DNA from: Arthrobacter sp. NEB 688 | GTDB lineage: Bacteria > Actinomycetota > Actinomycetes > Actinomycetales > Dermatophilaceae | DNA: 64,000 nucleotides | Assembly: GCF_013201035.1 (NCBI RefSeq) | Contig: NZ_CP053707.1 | Coordinates: 2,666,001 to 2,730,000, forward strand | Direction of reading: 5' to 3' | Part shown: in pieces, positions 47,313-55,599 of the stretch | How the letters are laid out: each line of letters starts with the position of its first letter | Numbering within the stretch: the stretch's first letter is position 1 | Position numbers and translations under genes: made by a program | The notes under the pieces: generated by a model | What the model was told of the DNA's origin: nothing | The model's input: only the letters and a program-made list of their open reading frames with translations | The model's database searches: none

Positions 47313-47490
47313 CCCGCACGTGCGGGGTTATCGCTGTCGGGTGGGTCGGGGGTCCCGGAAAAGCCCGCACGTGCGGGGTTATCGCTGTCCGGTCGCCTCC
47401 CGGGTCGCGGAGAGCCCGCACGTGCAGGGTTATGGCTGTCCGGTCGCCTCCGCGGATCGCGGAAAGCCTCCACGTGCCGGGTCTCCGCAC
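47313..47490 (+). repeat. Tandem 51-bp repeat, about 3.5 copies, with CACGTG palindromes
   Basis: Copies start at 47313, 47364, 47415 and a decayed one at 47467 (period 51, 51, 52). Each begins with a palindromic core, CCCGCACGTGCGGG in the best copies, then GGTTATCGCTGTC and a GC-rich spacer with GGTCGCCTCC. It fills the non-coding gap between cmk and der. Confidence 0.85.
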
Positions 47491-47546
47491 ACCCGTCCGA
47501 CCGGCGCGATTCGGGGGAGCGGGGTCCCGTGCGGGAGGATGGACCC

Positions 47547-49016
47547 GTGAGCACCGACGACCCGACGCAGACGCAGGACCCCGAGGCCGTCGAGCGCGCC
47601 CTGCGGGCCGGACTCGAGGACTTCGACCTCGACGACGAGGACCGCGCCCTCCTCGACGGAGAGGGCGACCCGGACGCCGACGACGAGCGCGGCGGGCCCG
47701 CGCCGGTCGTCGCGGTCGTCGGCCGCCCGAACGTCGGCAAGTCGACGCTCGTCAACCGCATCCTCGGCCGCCGCGAGGCCGTCGTCGAGGACGTGCCGGG
47801 CGTCACCCGCGACCGCGTCGCCTACGACGCCGAGTGGACCGGGCACCCCTTCACCGTCGTCGACACCGGCGGCTGGGAGGTCGACGCCACCGGCATCCAC
47901 CTGCGCGTCGCCGAGCAGGCCGAGATCGCCGTCGAGCTCGCGGACGCCGTGATGTTCGTCGTCGACGCCACCGTCGGCGCCACCGACGACGACGAGGCCG
48001 TCGTCCGGATGCTCCGCCGCGCCGGCAAGCCGGTCGTCCTCGTCGCCAACAAGGTCGACGACCAGCGCACCGAGGCCGACGCCGCCGCCCTGTGGAACCT
48101 CGGGCTCGGCCAGCCGTGGCCGGTCTCGGCCCTGCACGGCCGGGGGAGCGGTGACGTCCTCGACGCGCTGCTCGACGTGCTGCCCGAGGTCTCGGCCGTC
48201 GGCGCCTACGCCCGCGGCGGGCCCCGGCGGGTCGCGCTGCTCGGCCGCCCGAACGTCGGCAAGTCCTCGATGCTCAACAAGCTGACCGGCACCGACCGCG
48301 TCGTCGTCGACGACGTCGCCGGCACCACCCGCGACCCGGTCGACGAGGTCGTCGAGCTCGGCGGGCGCACCTGGCGCTTCGTCGACACCGCCGGCATCCG
48401 CCGCCGCGTGCACCAGACCCGCGGCGCCGACTTCTACGCCTCGCTGCGCACGCAGACGGCGCTGGAGAAGGCCGAGGTCGCCGTCGTCCTCGTCGACTCG
48501 AGCGCGACGATCGCCGAGCAGGACGTCCGCGTCATCCAGCAGGTCATCGACTCCGGCCGCGCCCTCGTCATCGCCTACAACAAGTGGGACCTCACCGACG
48601 AGGAGCGCCGCCACTTCCTCGAGCGCGAGATCGACCGCGACCTCGTCCAGGTGCCGTGGGCGCCGCGCGTCAACGTCTCGGCGCGCACCGGCCGCCACCT
48701 CGAGAAGCTCGTCCCGGCGATCGACCGCGCGCTGGAGTCGTGGGAGACCCGCATCTCGACGGGTCGCCTCAACGCGTTCCTCGGCGAGGTCGTCGCGGCC
48801 CACCCGCACCCGGTGCGCGGCGGCAAGCAGCCGCGCATCCTCTTCGCGACGCAGGCCGGCACCCGCCCGCCGCGCTTCGTCCTCTTCGCGTCGGGCTTCA
48901 TCGAGGCCGGCTACCGCCGCTTCGTGGAGCGCCGCCTGCGCGAGGAGTTCGGCTTCGAGGGCACCCCGATCGAGATCTCGGTCCGGGTGCGCGAGAAGCG
49001 TCGCGACCGACGCTGA
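47547..49016 (+). CDS. der: GTPase Der (EngA), ribosome assembly factor
   Basis: The 489-residue protein has two GTPase domains and a C-terminal KH-like domain. Both P-loops are intact (GRPNVGKST and GRPNVGKSS), with DTGGWE and DTAGIRR as G3, NKVD and NKWD as G4. It helps assemble the 50S subunit. An acidic N-terminal extension of about 50 residues precedes domain 1. The GTG at 47547 has GGGAGGA about 9 nt upstream. Confidence 0.96.
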   Translation: MSTDDPTQTQDPEAVERALRAGLEDFDLDDEDRALLDGEGDPDADDERGGPAPVVAVVGRPNVGKSTLVNRILGRREAVVEDVPGVTRDRVAYDAEWTGHPFTVVDTGGWEVDATGIHLRVAEQAEIAVELADAVMFVVDATVGATDDDEAVVRMLRRAGKPVVLVANKVDDQRTEADAAALWNLGLGQPWPVSALHGRGSGDVLDALLDVLPEVSAVGAYARGGPRRVALLGRPNVGKSSMLNKLTGTDRVVVDDVAGTTRDPVDEVVELGGRTWRFVDTAGIRRRVHQTRGADFYASLRTQTALEKAEVAVVLVDSSATIAEQDVRVIQQVIDSGRALVIAYNKWDLTDEERRHFLEREIDRDLVQVPWAPRVNVSARTGRHLEKLVPAIDRALESWETRISTGRLNAFLGEVVAAHPHPVRGGKQPRILFATQAGTRPPRFVLFASGFIEAGYRRFVERRLREEFGFEGTPIEISVRVREKRRDRR

Positions 49017-49105
49017 CCTCTCGCGCGCGTCCGCGGGGCAGGCCGATTGGGTCGCGCGGGCGCGCGTGGGATAAGGTTTCGACGCTCCCGCGAGGGGGCG
49101 AGCCA

Positions 49106-49179
<74 letters not shown>

Positions 49180-49182
49180 CAG

Positions 49183-49234
49183 AACGAGAGAGCCGCTGTG
49201 GATCGACGGAGTCGACCGCAGCGGCTCTCTCGTT
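49183..49234 (+). terminator. Strong hairpin terminator after tRNA-Pro
   Basis: AACGAGAGAGCCGCTG (49183-49198) pairs perfectly with 49219-49234 (16 bp). The 20-nt loop contains a smaller TCGAC/GTCGA stem. It starts 3 nt after the tRNA. Confidence 0.8.
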
Positions 49235-49292
49235 GTCGGGACTGACGGGATGGCAGGAGCGCGGCGTCCTGTCAGCCGAGCCCGGGTATCAG

Positions 49293-49395
49293 GGAAGTTC
49301 CGCGTCATCACGGCGACGGCGCAGAAGCCGGCCGGTGACGGGGATGCATCCGCGTCCGCCCGGAACTTCCACGTCGTCACGGTGACGGCGCAGAC
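49293..49395. repeat. Two related 30-bp repeats between tRNA-Pro and patB
   Basis: AAGTTCCGCGTCATCACGGC at about 49296 recurs as AACTTCCACGTCGTCACGGT at about 49364, both running on to GACGGCGCAGA. In addition GGAAGTTCCG (49293-49302) is the exact reverse complement of CGGAACTTCC (49361-49370). No gene overlaps. Confidence 0.6.
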
Positions 49396-49408
49396 GCTCG
49401 GTGAGCGC

Positions 49409-50566
49409 TCAGCCCACCACGGTCGCCATCCGACGGACGGCCTCCTCGAGGATGGCGGGGGAGGTCGCGAAGTTGAGCCGGACGAAGCCGCGGCCGGCCT
49501 GCGCGCCGTAGCGCGGCCCCGAGCCGAGCGCGACGCGTCCCCGCTCGCGGAAGGCGGTGGCCGGGTCGTCGCCGAGGTCGAGGGCGCGGCAGTCGAGCCA
49601 GCCGAGGTAGGTGGCCTCCGGCGCCGTCCAGCGGATGTCCGGCAGGTGCTGCGCGAGCAGGCGCCCGACGAGGTCGCGGTTGGCCGTCAGCTCGGTGCGC
49701 AGCCGGGCGTGCCAGTCGAGGCCGTCGCGCATCGCGGCGACGTGGGCGATCTCGCCGAGGTGCGAGCTGCCGTGGGTGTGCACCTCGGGCAGGCGGGCGA
49801 GCTCCGCGCGGGCCTGCGGGCCGGCGACGACGACGGCGGACTTGAGCCCGGCGAGGTTCCAGCCCTTCGAGGGCGAGAACACCGCGAACGCGTCCTCGGC
49901 GCCCGGCACGGTGAGGTAGGGCGTGAACGCCGGGCCGCCGTCGTGGACGAGGGGGGCGTGGATCTCGTCGGCCACGACCCGCACCCCGAACTCGCGGGCG
50001 AGCGCGGCGAGGGTCGCGAGCTCGTCGGGGGAGTGGGTCACGCCCGTGGGGTTCTGCGGGTTGCACAGGAGGTAGCCGACCCGCCCACCGCCGGCGGTCG
50101 CCTCGCGGAAGGCCGTGCGCAGCGCCTCGGGGTCCAGCCGCCCGTCCGCGCCGAGCGGCGCGTCGACGCGCCGCCGGCCGATGGCGTCGACGAAGCCGAA
50201 GAACGAGTCGTAGACCGGCGGGGAGACGACGACCGCGCCGCGCTCGTCGGTGAGCATCCGCAGCACCTCGCTCGCGCCGATCATCACGTCGGTGACGACG
50301 AGCATCGCGGAGGGGTCGACGTCCCAGCCCCACGTCGCCCCGGCGTAGCGCGCGACCTCGGCGGCGTACAGGGGCGCCCAGCCGTAGCCGGTGTCGCCGC
50401 GGGAGACGGCGGACGCGACGGCGTCGGCGACCGCGGGGCAGGGGTCGCAGTCCATCTCGGCCACCCACAGGGGCAGGACGTCGGACGGGTAGGCCAGCCA
50501 CTTGACGCTCGTGCGGTCGCGCCGCAGCTCGGTCTCGGAGGCGCCGAGGATGCTCGTCGTCGTCAT
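49409..50566 (-). CDS. PatB/MalY-type PLP aminotransferase (probable cystathionine beta-lyase)
   Basis: The 385-residue fold-type I enzyme has SVKWLAYPSDVLPLWVAEMD (MalY/PatB signature), YLLCNPQNPTG, ADEIHAPLV and the PLP Lys in FSPSKGWNLAGLK. Members cleave C-S bonds of cystathionine or cysteine conjugates. It is monocistronic, divergent from the phosphatidyltransferase gene. Confidence 0.92.
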   Translation of the reverse strand: MTTTSILGASETELRRDRTSVKWLAYPSDVLPLWVAEMDCDPCPAVADAVASAVSRGDTGYGWAPLYAAEVARYAGATWGWDVDPSAMLVVTDVMIGASEVLRMLTDERGAVVVSPPVYDSFFGFVDAIGRRRVDAPLGADGRLDPEALRTAFREATAGGGRVGYLLCNPQNPTGVTHSPDELATLAALAREFGVRVVADEIHAPLVHDGGPAFTPYLTVPGAEDAFAVFSPSKGWNLAGLKSAVVVAGPQARAELARLPEVHTHGSSHLGEIAHVAAMRDGLDWHARLRTELTANRDLVGRLLAQHLPDIRWTAPEATYLGWLDCRALDLGDDPATAFRERGRVALGSGPRYGAQAGRGFVRLNFATSPAILEEAVRRMATVVG

Positions 50567-50572
50567 CCCGCC

Positions 50573-50578
50573 ACCCTA
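50573..50578 (-). promoter_or_regulatory. -10 box TAGGGT of the aminotransferase gene, leaderless type
   Basis: TAGGGT on the minus strand ends 6 nt before the ATG at 50566. Confidence 0.5.
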
Positions 50579-50636
50579 GGGCGCCTGGGCCCGCCCGCCC
50601 GGCGAGGCGACGACGCGCCGACCCGGTGCCACCCCA

Positions 50637-50642
50637 TACAGT
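50637..50642 (+). promoter_or_regulatory. -10 box TACAGT of the phosphatidyltransferase-DUF881 operon, leaderless type
   Basis: TACAGT ends 7 nt before the ATG at 50650. Confidence 0.5.
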
Positions 50643-50649
50643 GGCGCGC

Positions 50650-51246
50650 ATGACGCACGAGGGGTCCCCGGCACCGGCCAGCTCCCGGGTCCTCACCCTC
50701 CCCAACGTCCTCAGCTCGCTGCGGCTGGTCGGGGTACCGGTCTTCCTCTGGGCGATCGTCACCGAGCAGGACGTCCTCGCGCTCGTCCTCCTCATGGCCT
50801 CGGGCCTCACCGACTACCTCGACGGCAAGATCGCGCGTGCCTGGGGCCTGGAGTCGCGCCTCGGCCAGCTCCTCGACCCGGTGGCCGACCGGCTCTACAT
50901 CGCCTCGACCCTGCTCGGGCTGGCCTACCGCGACATCCTCCCGTGGTGGGTCGTCGTCGTCCTCTTCGCCCGCGAGGCGTTCATGGCGATCGTCGTGCTC
51001 GTGGCCAAGCGGCACGGATGGGTGGGGCTGCCCGTGCACTTCGCCGGCAAGGCCGCGACCTTCAACCTCCTCTACGCCTTCCCGCTGCTCCTCCTCGCCG
51101 ACGGCGAGAGCACCCTCGCGCGGGTCGCCGAGCCGGTCGGCTGGGGCTTCGCGTGGTGGGGCATCGTCCTGTACTGGCTCTCGGCGTTCATCTACGCCGC
51201 GCAGCTGCGCCACCTCCTCGCGCACGAGCGGGCGGTCCCGGCGTGA
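50650..51246 (+). CDS. CDP-alcohol phosphatidyltransferase (PgsA2/cardiolipin synthase-like)
   Basis: The 198-residue membrane enzyme has the complete motif D-YLDG-KIAR-x8-G-QLL-D-PVA-D (TDYLDGKIARAWGLESRLGQ and the following Asp pair). The N-terminal NVLSSLRLVGVPVF is typical of PgsA/cardiolipin synthases. The position upstream of DUF881-Sbp-DUF881 matches mycobacterial pgsA2 (Rv1822). The lipid acceptor (phosphatidylglycerol or glycerol phosphate) is not certain. It overlaps the next gene by GTGA. Confidence 0.9.
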   Translation: MTHEGSPAPASSRVLTLPNVLSSLRLVGVPVFLWAIVTEQDVLALVLLMASGLTDYLDGKIARAWGLESRLGQLLDPVADRLYIASTLLGLAYRDILPWWVVVVLFAREAFMAIVVLVAKRHGWVGLPVHFAGKAATFNLLYAFPLLLLADGESTLARVAEPVGWGFAWWGIVLYWLSAFIYAAQLRHLLAHERAVPA

Positions 51247-52136
51247 GCGATGCGGGTGGCCGCCGTCCGGACGCGTCGATGACGCTCATCCGGACGATGA
51301 TGGAGCGCCCGCTCGACCCCGGGTACGCGGCGGCCGCGACCCGGCGCGAGGCAGCCGGCCTGCCCCGCTCGACCTCCCTGCGCGCCCCGCGGCTGCTCGC
51401 CGCGGCCGTGGCCCTCGGGCTCGTCGTCGGGGTGGCCGCCTCCAACCTCACCGCGCCCGACACGCCGCGCTCCGCCGCCCGCGCCGACCTCGTCCGCCAG
51501 ATCGAGGAGCGGCGCACCCAGGTGGAGCAGCTGTCCGCCCAGCAGCAGCGCCTCCAGGCGCAGGTGTCCACACTCGAGGCCGCCCAGCTCGGCCCCTCGG
51601 CCGCCGGTGGTGCCCGTGGCCGCACCCTCGCCCAGGCGGTCGGCGCCGTCGCGATGACCGGCCCCGGGATGGTCGTCACGCTCGACGACGCCCCGGCCGG
51701 TGACGCCGCCGACGGCACGGACGCCGCCGAGGACCAGCGGGTGCTCTCCAAGGACCTCCAGTACGTCGTCAACGCCCTGTGGCAGGCGGGCGCCGAGGCG
51801 GTGAGCATCAACGGCAACCGGATGACGTCGGTCTCCGCGATCCGCTTCGCCGGCTCCGCCCTCGTCGTCGACTTCCGCCCGCTGGCCCGCCCCTACCGGA
51901 TCACCGCGCTCGGCGACCCGCAGTCGATGCCCGCCGCGTTCGCCGACGGCGTGGGTGGCAGCTACCTCTCGACGCTGCACAGCACGTTCGGCATCCGCGC
52001 CGACACCGACGTCTCGTCGGACGACCTGTCGGTGCCCGCGGGCCGGGGCCTCACGCTGCGCGAGGCGACGCCGGTGGATACTGGGGCGTCCCCGACCGGC
52101 GGGACGCGCAGCGACCAGGAGGACGGCCCGTCGTGA
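51243..52136 (+). CDS. DUF881 family membrane-anchored protein (first copy)
   Basis: The 297-residue protein has one membrane helix (about 49-68, LLAAAVALGLVVGVAASNLT), a short coiled coil (LVRQIEERRTQVEQLSAQQQRLQAQ) and a DUF881 domain (VVNALWQAGAEAVSINGNRMT...YRITALGDP). The domain is extracytoplasmic by prediction. Function is unknown; in sporulating firmicutes related genes sit near division genes. It is coupled to neighbours by GTGA overlaps on both sides. Confidence 0.9.
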   Translation: MSDAGGRRPDASMTLIRTMMERPLDPGYAAAATRREAAGLPRSTSLRAPRLLAAAVALGLVVGVAASNLTAPDTPRSAARADLVRQIEERRTQVEQLSAQQQRLQAQVSTLEAAQLGPSAAGGARGRTLAQAVGAVAMTGPGMVVTLDDAPAGDAADGTDAAEDQRVLSKDLQYVVNALWQAGAEAVSINGNRMTSVSAIRFAGSALVVDFRPLARPYRITALGDPQSMPAAFADGVGGSYLSTLHSTFGIRADTDVSSDDLSVPAGRGLTLREATPVDTGASPTGGTRSDQEDGPS

Positions 52137-52465
52137 TCCCAGCCCTCGGCCTGGCCATCGGCGTCGTCGTCGGCCTGCTCCTCCAGCCCACCGTGCCGGT
52201 GTGGCTCCAGCCCTACCTGCCGATCGCGGTCATCGCCGCCCTCGACGCGGTCTTCGGCGCGGTGCGCGCGATCCTCGACGGGATCTTCAGCGACAAGGTC
52301 TTCGTCGTCTCCTTCCTCTCCAACGTCGTCGTCGCCGCGTTCATCGTCTTCCTCGGCGACAAGCTCGGGGTCGGCAGCCAGCTCTCCACCGGCGTCGTCG
52401 TCGTCCTCGGGGTCCGGATCTTCTCCAACGTGGCCTCCATCCGACGCCACCTCTTCGACGCATGA
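52133..52465 (+). CDS. sbp: Small basic family protein (Sbp, DUF1290)
   Basis: The 110-residue membrane protein has three hydrophobic segments: IPALGLAIGVVVGLLLQPTV, YLPIAVIAALDAVFGAVRA and FLSNVVVAAFIVFLGDKLGV. The pattern ALDAVFGAVRAILDGIFSDK is the family hallmark. Function is unknown; it is always found between or next to DUF881 genes. Overlaps on both sides. Confidence 0.92.
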   Translation: MIPALGLAIGVVVGLLLQPTVPVWLQPYLPIAVIAALDAVFGAVRAILDGIFSDKVFVVSFLSNVVVAAFIVFLGDKLGVGSQLSTGVVVVLGVRIFSNVASIRRHLFDA

Positions 52466-53232
52466 CCGAGCCGCACGACGCCACCCCGAGCGGACCCCGC
52501 GACGCCCACCACGCGTGGTCCCGCCTGCGCCGCGCCGGCTCGCCGCGCCTGAGCCGCTCCAACCTCTTCGCGATGGTTCTCGCCCTCGCGCTCGGCTTCG
52601 CGATCATCGCCCAGGTGCGCCAGACCTCGCTCCAGGGCCTGGAGACCCTCCGCGAGGACGAGCTCGTCCGCATCCTCGCCGACGTCGACCAGGACGGCGA
52701 CCAGCTCTCCGGCGAGGTCCGCGACCTGCAGTCCTCGCTCGAGCTGCTCAAGAGCCGCACGACCGGCGAGCAGGAGGCGCAGCGCGCGGCGCAGGAGCGG
52801 CTCGACGCGCTCGCCATCCTCGCCGGCACCGCCCCGGCGAAGGGGCCCGGCATCCTCCTGCGCCTCGAGGACCCGCAGCGGCAGGTGCGCCAGAACCTCC
52901 TCCTCGACGCCGTCCAGGAGCTGCGGGCCGCGGGCGCCGAGGCCATCCAGGTCGGCGACGTGCGCGTCGTCGCCTCGACGTGGTTCGCCGACACGCCCGA
53001 GGGCGACATCTCGGTCTCCGGCACCTCGGTCAGCCCGCCGTACGTCATCCGCGCCATCGGCGACCCCAACACCCTCGCCGGGGCCATGCAGATCCCGGGC
53101 GGCGTCACGGCGACCGCCCGCCGGGTCGGCGCCGAGGCCTCCGTCGACATCCGCGACGAGGTGGAGGTCGACGCGTTGCTGAGCGTCACCGCGCCTCAGT
53201 ACGCTCGGCCCGTACCCACGACCACCCCCTGA
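52462..53232 (+). CDS. DUF881 family membrane-anchored protein (second copy)
   Basis: The 256-residue paralogue of the gene at 51243 has a membrane helix (about 34-52), coiled coil (ELVRILADVDQDGDQLSGEV and on) and DUF881 domain ending RAIGDPNTLAGAMQIPGGV. The two copies flank sbp, as in mycobacteria (Rv1823-Rv1825), suggesting a heteromeric membrane complex; that is inference. Confidence 0.9.
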   Translation: MTEPHDATPSGPRDAHHAWSRLRRAGSPRLSRSNLFAMVLALALGFAIIAQVRQTSLQGLETLREDELVRILADVDQDGDQLSGEVRDLQSSLELLKSRTTGEQEAQRAAQERLDALAILAGTAPAKGPGILLRLEDPQRQVRQNLLLDAVQELRAAGAEAIQVGDVRVVASTWFADTPEGDISVSGTSVSPPYVIRAIGDPNTLAGAMQIPGGVTATARRVGAEASVDIRDEVEVDALLSVTAPQYARPVPTTTP

Positions 53233-53260
53233 CGCCGACCGCGTCCGAGACAGGAGAACC

Positions 53261-53647
53261 ATGAGCGACCTCGAGTACCCCGCCGGCCTGCGCTACACCG
53301 CCGAGCACGAGTGGGTCCGCGAGGAGGCCGGCGTGGTGCGCATCGGCATCACGGCCTTCGCGCAGGAGGCCCTCGGCGACGTCGTCTACGTCAGCCTGCC
53401 GGCCGTCGGCACCACCGTCACCGCCGGCGACACCTGCGGCGAGGTCGAGTCCACGAAGTCGGTCAGCGACCTCTACGCGCCGGTCGCCGGCGAGGTCACC
53501 GCCGTGAACGACGCCCTCGACGCCACGCCCGAGCTCGTCAACTCCGACCCGTACGGCGAGGGCTGGATGTACGAGCTGCGCCCGGCCGACGACGCGGCCG
53601 TCGCGGCCCTGCTCGACGTCGACGCCTACCGCGCCCAGCTGTCCTGA
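53261..53647 (+). CDS. gcvH: Glycine cleavage system H protein
   Basis: The 128-residue lipoyl carrier shuttles the aminomethyl group between GcvP and GcvT. The lipoylated Lys is K66 in VESTKSVSDLYAP; the N-terminus LRYTAEHEWVR is typical. An AGGAGAA site precedes the ATG. The P protein gene lies 2.8 kb downstream; gcvT is not in the window. Confidence 0.97.
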   Translation: MSDLEYPAGLRYTAEHEWVREEAGVVRIGITAFAQEALGDVVYVSLPAVGTTVTAGDTCGEVESTKSVSDLYAPVAGEVTAVNDALDATPELVNSDPYGEGWMYELRPADDAAVAALLDVDAYRAQLS

Positions 53648-53680
53648 TCGCTGCCCTGCGCAACCGGTTTCCCCCCGGGT

Positions 53681-53696
53681 CGGGACTTCCGTCCCG
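53681..53696 (+). terminator. Small hairpin between gcvH and garA, possible terminator
   Basis: CGGGAC (53681-53686) pairs with GTCCCG (53691-53696) over a TTCC loop, 34 nt after the gcvH stop and just before the garA -10. Weak, no T tract. Confidence 0.3.
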
Positions 53697-53704
53697 TCGT
53701 GATC

Positions 53705-53710
53705 TAGGGT
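53705..53710 (+). promoter_or_regulatory. -10 box TAGGGT of garA
   Basis: TAGGGT lies 43 nt before the ATG at 53754, with a GGAGAGG ribosome site in the leader. Confidence 0.45.
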
Positions 53711-53753
53711 GGCAGGTCCCGGCGACCGCCGACGGAGAGGGTGGTAGGACGAC

Positions 53754-54209
53754 ATGACTGGCGACGAGCGGGGCGAGCAGCAGCCGCCCGTCCCCGAGCC
53801 CACGACGATGCGCCTGCAGGCGGTCGAGGGCACGCGGGTCGAGCCGCAGAGCGAGGCCGAGCACGTCCTCACGAAGGCCGACCTCGCCACCGTCGAGGCG
53901 CTGCGTGCGGGGACGGCGCTCCTCGTGGTGCTGCGCGGGCCGAACACCGGCGCCCGCTTCCTGCTCGACGACGACGAGGTCGTCTCGGGCCGGCACCCCG
54001 ACAGCGACATCTTCCTCGACGACGTGACGGTCTCGCGCCGTCACGCGGTCTTCCAGCGGGCGGGCGGCACCTTCGTCGTCCGCGACGTCGGCTCGCTCAA
54101 CGGCACCTACGTCAACCGCGACCTCGTCGACGAGGCGGAGCTGTCGACCGGCGACGAGGTGCAGATCGGCAAGTTCCGGCTCGTCTTCTACGCCTCGGCC
54201 CAGGCCTGA
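53754..54209 (+). CDS. garA: FHA-domain regulator GarA/OdhI-like
   Basis: The 151-residue protein has a C-terminal FHA domain: SGRHPDSDIFLDDVTVSRRHA (phosphothreonine-binding R and S/H) and GSLNGTYVN. In mycobacteria and corynebacteria it binds and inhibits 2-oxoglutarate dehydrogenase and controls glutamate enzymes until phosphorylated by PknG/PknB on an N-terminal Thr pair. Here a Thr-Thr pair exists (PEPTTMRLQ) but not in the usual ETTSVFR context. The gcvH-garA-merR order is conserved with mycobacteria. Confidence 0.93.
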   Translation: MTGDERGEQQPPVPEPTTMRLQAVEGTRVEPQSEAEHVLTKADLATVEALRAGTALLVVLRGPNTGARFLLDDDEVVSGRHPDSDIFLDDVTVSRRHAVFQRAGGTFVVRDVGSLNGTYVNRDLVDEAELSTGDEVQIGKFRLVFYASAQA

Positions 54210-54220
54210 CCCCGCCCGGC

Positions 54221-54904
54221 GTGCGCCCCCTGACGATCGGTGCGGTCGTCGCGGCCCTCGCCGAGGAGTTCCCGGACGTCACCGTCTCCAAGGTGCGCTT
54301 CCTCGAGGCCGAGGGCCTCGTGACGCCCGAGCGCACCGGGTCGGGATACCGGCGCTACGCCGAGGCCGACGTCGAGCGGCTGCGCTACGTCCTGCGGGCG
54401 CAGCGCGACCGGTTCTGGCCGTTGCGGGTCATCAAGGACGCGCTGGCCGCTCTCGACCGCGGGCTCGTGCCGGGCGGTCCGGACGAGCAGCCGGTCGTGC
54501 CCGAGCCGGCCGCCGACCCCGAGGTGCCGGACGCGGCCTCGCTCCTCGAGGGCGGCCCGACCGTCCGGCTCACCCGGGCCGAGCTCGCGGCGACGGCGGG
54601 GCTGGACGACGCCCTCGTCGGCGACCTGCTCGACCACGGCCTGCTGCGGGCCGGCGCCGACGGGATGCACGGCACCGACGACCTGCGCGCCGCGCGGGCG
54701 GCGGCGGGTCTGGCCCGGTACGGCGTCGAGGCGCGCCACCTGCGCCCCGCCCGGACCGCGGCGGACCGCGAGGTGGGGCTCGTCGAGCAGGTCACCGCGG
54801 GCCTGCGCGGGGAGGACCGTCGCCGGGCCGCGGCGGAGGTCACCCACCTCGTCCTGGCGCTGCACACCGCGCTCGTGCGGACCGGGCTCGACACCTCCGG
54901 CTGA
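54221..54904 (+). CDS. MerR-family transcriptional regulator (Rv1828-like)
   Basis: The 227-residue protein has an N-terminal winged helix (LTIGAVVAALAEEFPDVTVSKVRFLEAEGLVTPERTGSGYRRY), then a C-terminal domain of unknown ligand (LTRAELAATAGLDDALVGDLLDHGLL). There are no metal-binding Cys. The GTG at 54221 lies 11 nt after the garA stop, so it is probably in its operon. Confidence 0.9.
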   Translation: MRPLTIGAVVAALAEEFPDVTVSKVRFLEAEGLVTPERTGSGYRRYAEADVERLRYVLRAQRDRFWPLRVIKDALAALDRGLVPGGPDEQPVVPEPAADPEVPDAASLLEGGPTVRLTRAELAATAGLDDALVGDLLDHGLLRAGADGMHGTDDLRAARAAAGLARYGVEARHLRPARTAADREVGLVEQVTAGLRGEDRRRAAAEVTHLVLALHTALVRTGLDTSG

Positions 54905-54934
54905 GCGGCCCGCCACGGCGTCCGGGTCGCGAGG

Positions 54935-54940
54935 TACGGT
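54935..54940 (+). promoter_or_regulatory. -10 box TACGGT of the BFN gene, leaderless type
   Basis: TACGGT ends 6 nt before the GTG at 54947. Confidence 0.45.
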
Positions 54941-54946
54941 GGCCGT

Positions 54947-55438
54947 GTGAAGCTCATGGACGTCCTCGGCGTGCGGGTCGAGATGCCGGGCAACCAGCCG
55001 ATCGTCCTGCTCAGGGAGCGCGACGGCGTCCGCTACCTGCCCATCTGGATCGGCGCGGCCGAGGCCACCGCCATCGCCTACGCCCAGCAGGGCGTCGTGC
55101 CCCCGCGGCCCCTCACCCACGACCTGCTGCGCACCGTCATCGACGACCTCGGCCACACCCTGACGCGGGTGCGGATCGTCTCGCTCCAGGACGGCGCCTT
55201 CCACGCCGCGCTCGACATCGACGGCGGCGGCCAGGCCGGGGGGACGACGATCGACTCGCGCTCCTCGGACGCCATCGCCCTCGCGCTGCGGGCCGGCGCC
55301 GACATCGTCGCCGAGGAGGAGCTCCTCGCGGAGGCGGGCGTCGAGATGGCCGAGACCGAGGACGACGAGGTCGAGCGGTTCAAGGCCTTCCTCGAGGACG
55401 TCTCGGCCGACGACTTCGACACCGACACGGGGTCCTGA
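54947..55438 (+). CDS. Bifunctional nuclease (BFN) domain protein
   Basis: The 163-residue DUF151/BFN-domain protein (LPIWIGAAEATAIAYAQQG, LTHDLLRTVIDDLG, IDSRSSDAIALALRAG) ends in an acidic tail. Plant BFN proteins have nuclease activity; bacterial members are barely studied. It sits between two merR genes, as Rv1829 does in mycobacteria. Confidence 0.93.
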   Translation: MKLMDVLGVRVEMPGNQPIVLLRERDGVRYLPIWIGAAEATAIAYAQQGVVPPRPLTHDLLRTVIDDLGHTLTRVRIVSLQDGAFHAALDIDGGGQAGGTTIDSRSSDAIALALRAGADIVAEEELLAEAGVEMAETEDDEVERFKAFLEDVSADDFDTDTGS

Positions 55439-55478
55439 GCGCCGCGACACGCCGGTGAGCGTGCGGGGCCCGCGGTCG

Positions 55479-55507
55479 TTGACCGTCGTCCCACCCACCC
55501 CTACTGT
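55479..55507 (+). promoter_or_regulatory. Promoter TTGACC-17-TACTGT of the second merR gene
   Basis: -35 TTGACC (55479-55484) and -10 TACTGT (55502-55507) with exactly 17 nt between. This is the clearest two-part sigma-70-type promoter in the window. GTCAC repeats at 55506-55510 and 55515-55519 lie at the start site and could be a regulator site. Confidence 0.65.
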
Positions 55508-55599
55508 CACACCAGTCACAGAAGTGGCCGGGAGAGTGACGTCGATGTCATTCCCGGGCGTATCGTCGTCCGGAGCACCGGCACCATCAGGAGGTAGGC

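Noticed and set aside
47313-47490. CRISPR array
   Set aside because: The repeats are contiguous 51-bp units with near-identical spacers and no cas genes, so this is a tandem repeat.
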